Source: Ahniella sp.
GTDB lineage: Bacteria; Pseudomonadota; Gammaproteobacteria; Xanthomonadales; Ahniellaceae
Length of the DNA: 64,000 bases
Direction of reading: 5' to 3'
Assembly: GCA_016712105.1 (NCBI GenBank)
Contig: JADJRU010000003.1
Coordinates: forward strand, 62,001 to 126,000
This document shows positions 61,908-64,000 of the stretch, piece after piece. The notes beneath the pieces were generated by a model. That model was not told where the DNA came from, made no database searches, and was given only the letters and a program-made list of their open reading frames with translations. Position 1 is the stretch's first letter, and each line of letters starts with the position of its first letter. Made by a program: the position numbers and the translations under genes.

Positions 61908-64000
61908 ATGTCCCGCCCTACCCGTCTGTTCCGAACCCTGCTGGCCACCTGTGTCCTGAGCGCTGCATCCTCGGTTCCTGCTGCCATCCCCGACGATGAA
62001 CCGAATCTCGAAGACCTGTTGATGAGCGCCAATGGCCTCTATCAACTCCGGTACTCCGATAACCAGTTCAGCCCACACTATATGCCGGCGTCGCAAGTTC
62101 AGTTCGCGGCCGACGCGCTCGACCGATCGGGCACCTCAAGCACGGGCTTTCCGCTTGGCCACCATGCCGGCTTCGCGAATCTGGGCCTGCGGGCACCATT
62201 CTTCCTGGGCGGCGTCCGCGACGTGACGTTCTGGGACTGCAAGGACCCGGAAGACGAGGAGGCTTTCGACTGTGACAACGGCTTTGCCGTGCTCGAGCAG
62301 ATCATCATGCCTTCGCCGACCTACCGGGCGCGTTCGTCCTCGTGCATCCGGATGATCATCGGCCACGAGTTGTTCCACCATGTCGAGTTTGCCTACACCA
62401 ACGCCGGTGGCGGTTCCGGCTGTGGTGAGACATTCGGCATCACTGCCTGCGAGGGCCAGGCTCGCGCGATGCAGGACAAGGTCTACTCGGACCTCGATCT
62501 GTCGCCCGGCTCCAGTTGTATTGCCGGATTCCAGACCGAAGTGAATGCTTATCTCGGCAGCCCCGACCGTGATCTGTGGAGCAGCGGCTACGCCAGCGCA
62601 CTCTTCTGGACCTACCTGATGGAGCAGTACGGTACGTTCAACGAAGAGCCCTATCGGGGCGCCGACTTCATCACCGCCTGGTGGGAACTGGCCGAGGACC
62701 GCGTGGCGGATCCCGACGTGTACGGCATCACTGCCGACACCATCAAACTGTTCGAGCCCGACGCCACGCTGCTCAACACCTATCACGACTTCACGATCGC
62801 CAATCTGCTGAAGGATTTCACGCTGTCCGGCATTCCTGCCGATGCACGTGCCCGCTACAGCTACATTGATGAATTGCCGCACCTGAACCAGAACAACCTG
62901 ATGAAGTTCAATGCGGTGAAGATGACCGCAACAGCGACGGTCGGCGCGAATCAGACGGGTACGCTGGACTTCGACGCGCAACAATTCGGCGGTGACTATC
63001 TGCGATTCAACGTGGGTTCGTGCCCGGCGGGCAACACGCTGGAATTCCAGCTCAAGCCGGATCCGACGACACCGAACCCCACACCGACCACGCAGGCGCT
63101 GATTTCGCTGGTGTTGGTGAAAGCCCCGAACGTGCCGGTACGCCTCTACAAATGGCGGGCCAACACCGCCAAGGTCAGCGCCGTGCAACCGGTTGGAACG
63201 CCGTACCAGCAGGCCTACTTCATCGTTGCTGGCCGTAACGGCCATTACGCCGGTCGGGCGACGGCTCAGTGCAAACCGGGGCCACTCGCTCCGATCGTGC
63301 AATTTGCCGGTGTCCAGAATCCGCAAGCGCCAAGCGGTTCGCGCCTGGGGACCGTGCACGTGCAGGTGCCTGACGGCGCCGCACCAAACAACTCGGTAAT
63401 CGGCTTGTCCGCCAGCGATCTTCGAGTCCGCGTCGGCGGCGTCGACGCCGTAGTCGAGTCGTTCGTTCCGCAAGGTGACGGTTATCGCCTGCGGTTTCGT
63501 CAACCCGCGCTGAGCGGCCCGGGTCCGTTTCCGGTGGCCGTGGACATCGGTACCCAATCCACCACGCTTGCGAATGCGATCCGGATTGACGACCCGAAAC
63601 CTGAGGTTGCCTTCGTTCTGGACTTGACCAGCAGCATGCCGACTCAGGCCATGCTGCTGCCGGCGGTTCAGAAGATACGTGAAGCTGCGGCGCGGATGAG
63701 CACACAGTCCCGTGTTGCTGTAATCGGTTTCGCCGGCAACGGTGTGGAACCGGATCTTGATGCGACCGTTCTGTTGCCACTGGCGCCTTTGTCGGCCAGC
63801 CAGCGCGGCACTCTGGAATCCGTGCTCGGATCCCTGTCGGCCAGTACTCAGTCAGCGGGTGCACCCGGTGATGGTGTCCAGGCGGCAATCGACCAATTCA
63901 CGGCTCAGGGTGGAACCGGGCCAAAATCGATCGTGCTCATGACCGACGGCGGCATCGGCGAAGGCCGCGGCCTGGCTGATCTGCTTCCGGCATTACGCGC
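61908..64000 (+). CDS. secreted zinc metalloprotease-like protein with VWA domain (3'-partial)
   Basis: An open frame of at least 697 codons running off the right edge. It has a Sec signal peptide (about 1-27, ending SVPAAIPDD), a metalloprotease-type HELFHH (HExxH) at about residue 152 with four nearby cysteines, and, from about 565, a VWA-type fold with the MIDAS-like DLTSSM and later MTDGGIGEG. A beta-rich middle includes FGGDYLRFNVGSCPAGNT. No usual stop falls within it. It is probably exported to the surface; the third zinc ligand is not evident. An extracellular adhesin/protease role is inferred. Confidence 0.8.
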   Translation, partial: MSRPTRLFRTLLATCVLSAASSVPAAIPDDEPNLEDLLMSANGLYQLRYSDNQFSPHYMPASQVQFAADALDRSGTSSTGFPLGHHAGFANLGLRAPFFLGGVRDVTFWDCKDPEDEEAFDCDNGFAVLEQIIMPSPTYRARSSSCIRMIIGHELFHHVEFAYTNAGGGSGCGETFGITACEGQARAMQDKVYSDLDLSPGSSCIAGFQTEVNAYLGSPDRDLWSSGYASALFWTYLMEQYGTFNEEPYRGADFITAWWELAEDRVADPDVYGITADTIKLFEPDATLLNTYHDFTIANLLKDFTLSGIPADARARYSYIDELPHLNQNNLMKFNAVKMTATATVGANQTGTLDFDAQQFGGDYLRFNVGSCPAGNTLEFQLKPDPTTPNPTPTTQALISLVLVKAPNVPVRLYKWRANTAKVSAVQPVGTPYQQAYFIVAGRNGHYAGRATAQCKPGPLAPIVQFAGVQNPQAPSGSRLGTVHVQVPDGAAPNNSVIGLSASDLRVRVGGVDAVVESFVPQGDGYRLRFRQPALSGPGPFPVAVDIGTQSTTLANAIRIDDPKPEVAFVLDLTSSMPTQAMLLPAVQKIREAAARMSTQSRVAVIGFAGNGVEPDLDATVLLPLAPLSASQRGTLESVLGSLSASTQSAGAPGDGVQAAIDQFTAQGGTGPKSIVLMTDGGIGEGRGLADLLPALR

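Overview
The window is GC-rich, gene-dense chromosomal DNA from a gammaproteobacterium. It most resembles the Lysobacterales (Xanthomonadales): it has a TonB-ExbB-ExbD-ExbD cluster followed by a TPR lipoprotein-like gene, a solitary oleC, a CysB-type regulator next to cysG, an ATP-grasp/inactive-transglutaminase pair, and REP-type palindromes between genes. This placement is inference from gene content. No rRNA, tRNA, CRISPR array, integrase or transposase is visible.

Layout. 1-2.5 kb: the 3' part of an RDD-pilin fusion gene, then a YadGH-type ABC exporter. 2.5-12 kb: mostly minus-strand metabolic and small genes (SnoaL-like, glyoxalase, DUF1579, WYL regulator, saccharopine-dehydrogenase-like protein, thiolase, DUF2752/CD225 pair, YjdM, glycine-zipper protein, histidine kinase with DUF4345). 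12-18.9 kb: rsgA, an LpxL-like acyltransferase, an unknown gene, an operon of a small RHH-like protein, a YqiJ-type protein and the flotillin YqiK, then yidD and an exonuclease. 19-23 kb: cysB, cysG and a CREST hydrolase. 23-27 kb: the TonB energy-transduction cluster. 27-36.5 kb: an ATP-grasp ligase plus 7TM protein, a proline-rich unknown, a cyclophilin, a repeat-rich scar with a broken Sel1 gene, a peptidase/HAD/SMP-30-like operon. 36.6-48.2 kb: a parDE toxin-antitoxin pair, oleC, folE, an ABC exporter overlapping a histidine kinase, and a giant ABC permease-M1 peptidase fusion with its ATPase. 48.3-57.2 kb: yebC-ruvC-ruvA, sufU-hrpA, DUF523, DUF3014, an RlmN-like gene. 57.4-61.7 kb: a two-gene signalling cassette (TRAF-binding/SLOG-like/cyclase protein and TIR-TM-FlgO-TPR protein). 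61.9 kb to the edge: a secreted metalloprotease-VWA protein.

The most interesting candidate for an under-described system is the cyclase/TIR cassette. A predicted cytoplasmic protein with nucleotide-sensing and class III cyclase modules sits 58 bases upstream of a membrane-anchored TIR protein that keeps the TIR catalytic glutamate. Other unusual points are the RDD-pilin fusion, the ABC-permease/peptidase fusion, a proline-rich protein with a duplicated short motif, and a parDE operator that overlaps its own promoter.

Major caveat: many housekeeping genes are broken only by single-base indels, nearly all in short homopolymers, and about four fifths of them lie between 48.5 and 61 kb. Correcting each indel restores family-typical lengths (YebC 246 residues, HrpA 1289), so I treat them as probable sequence errors and annotate the whole genes.
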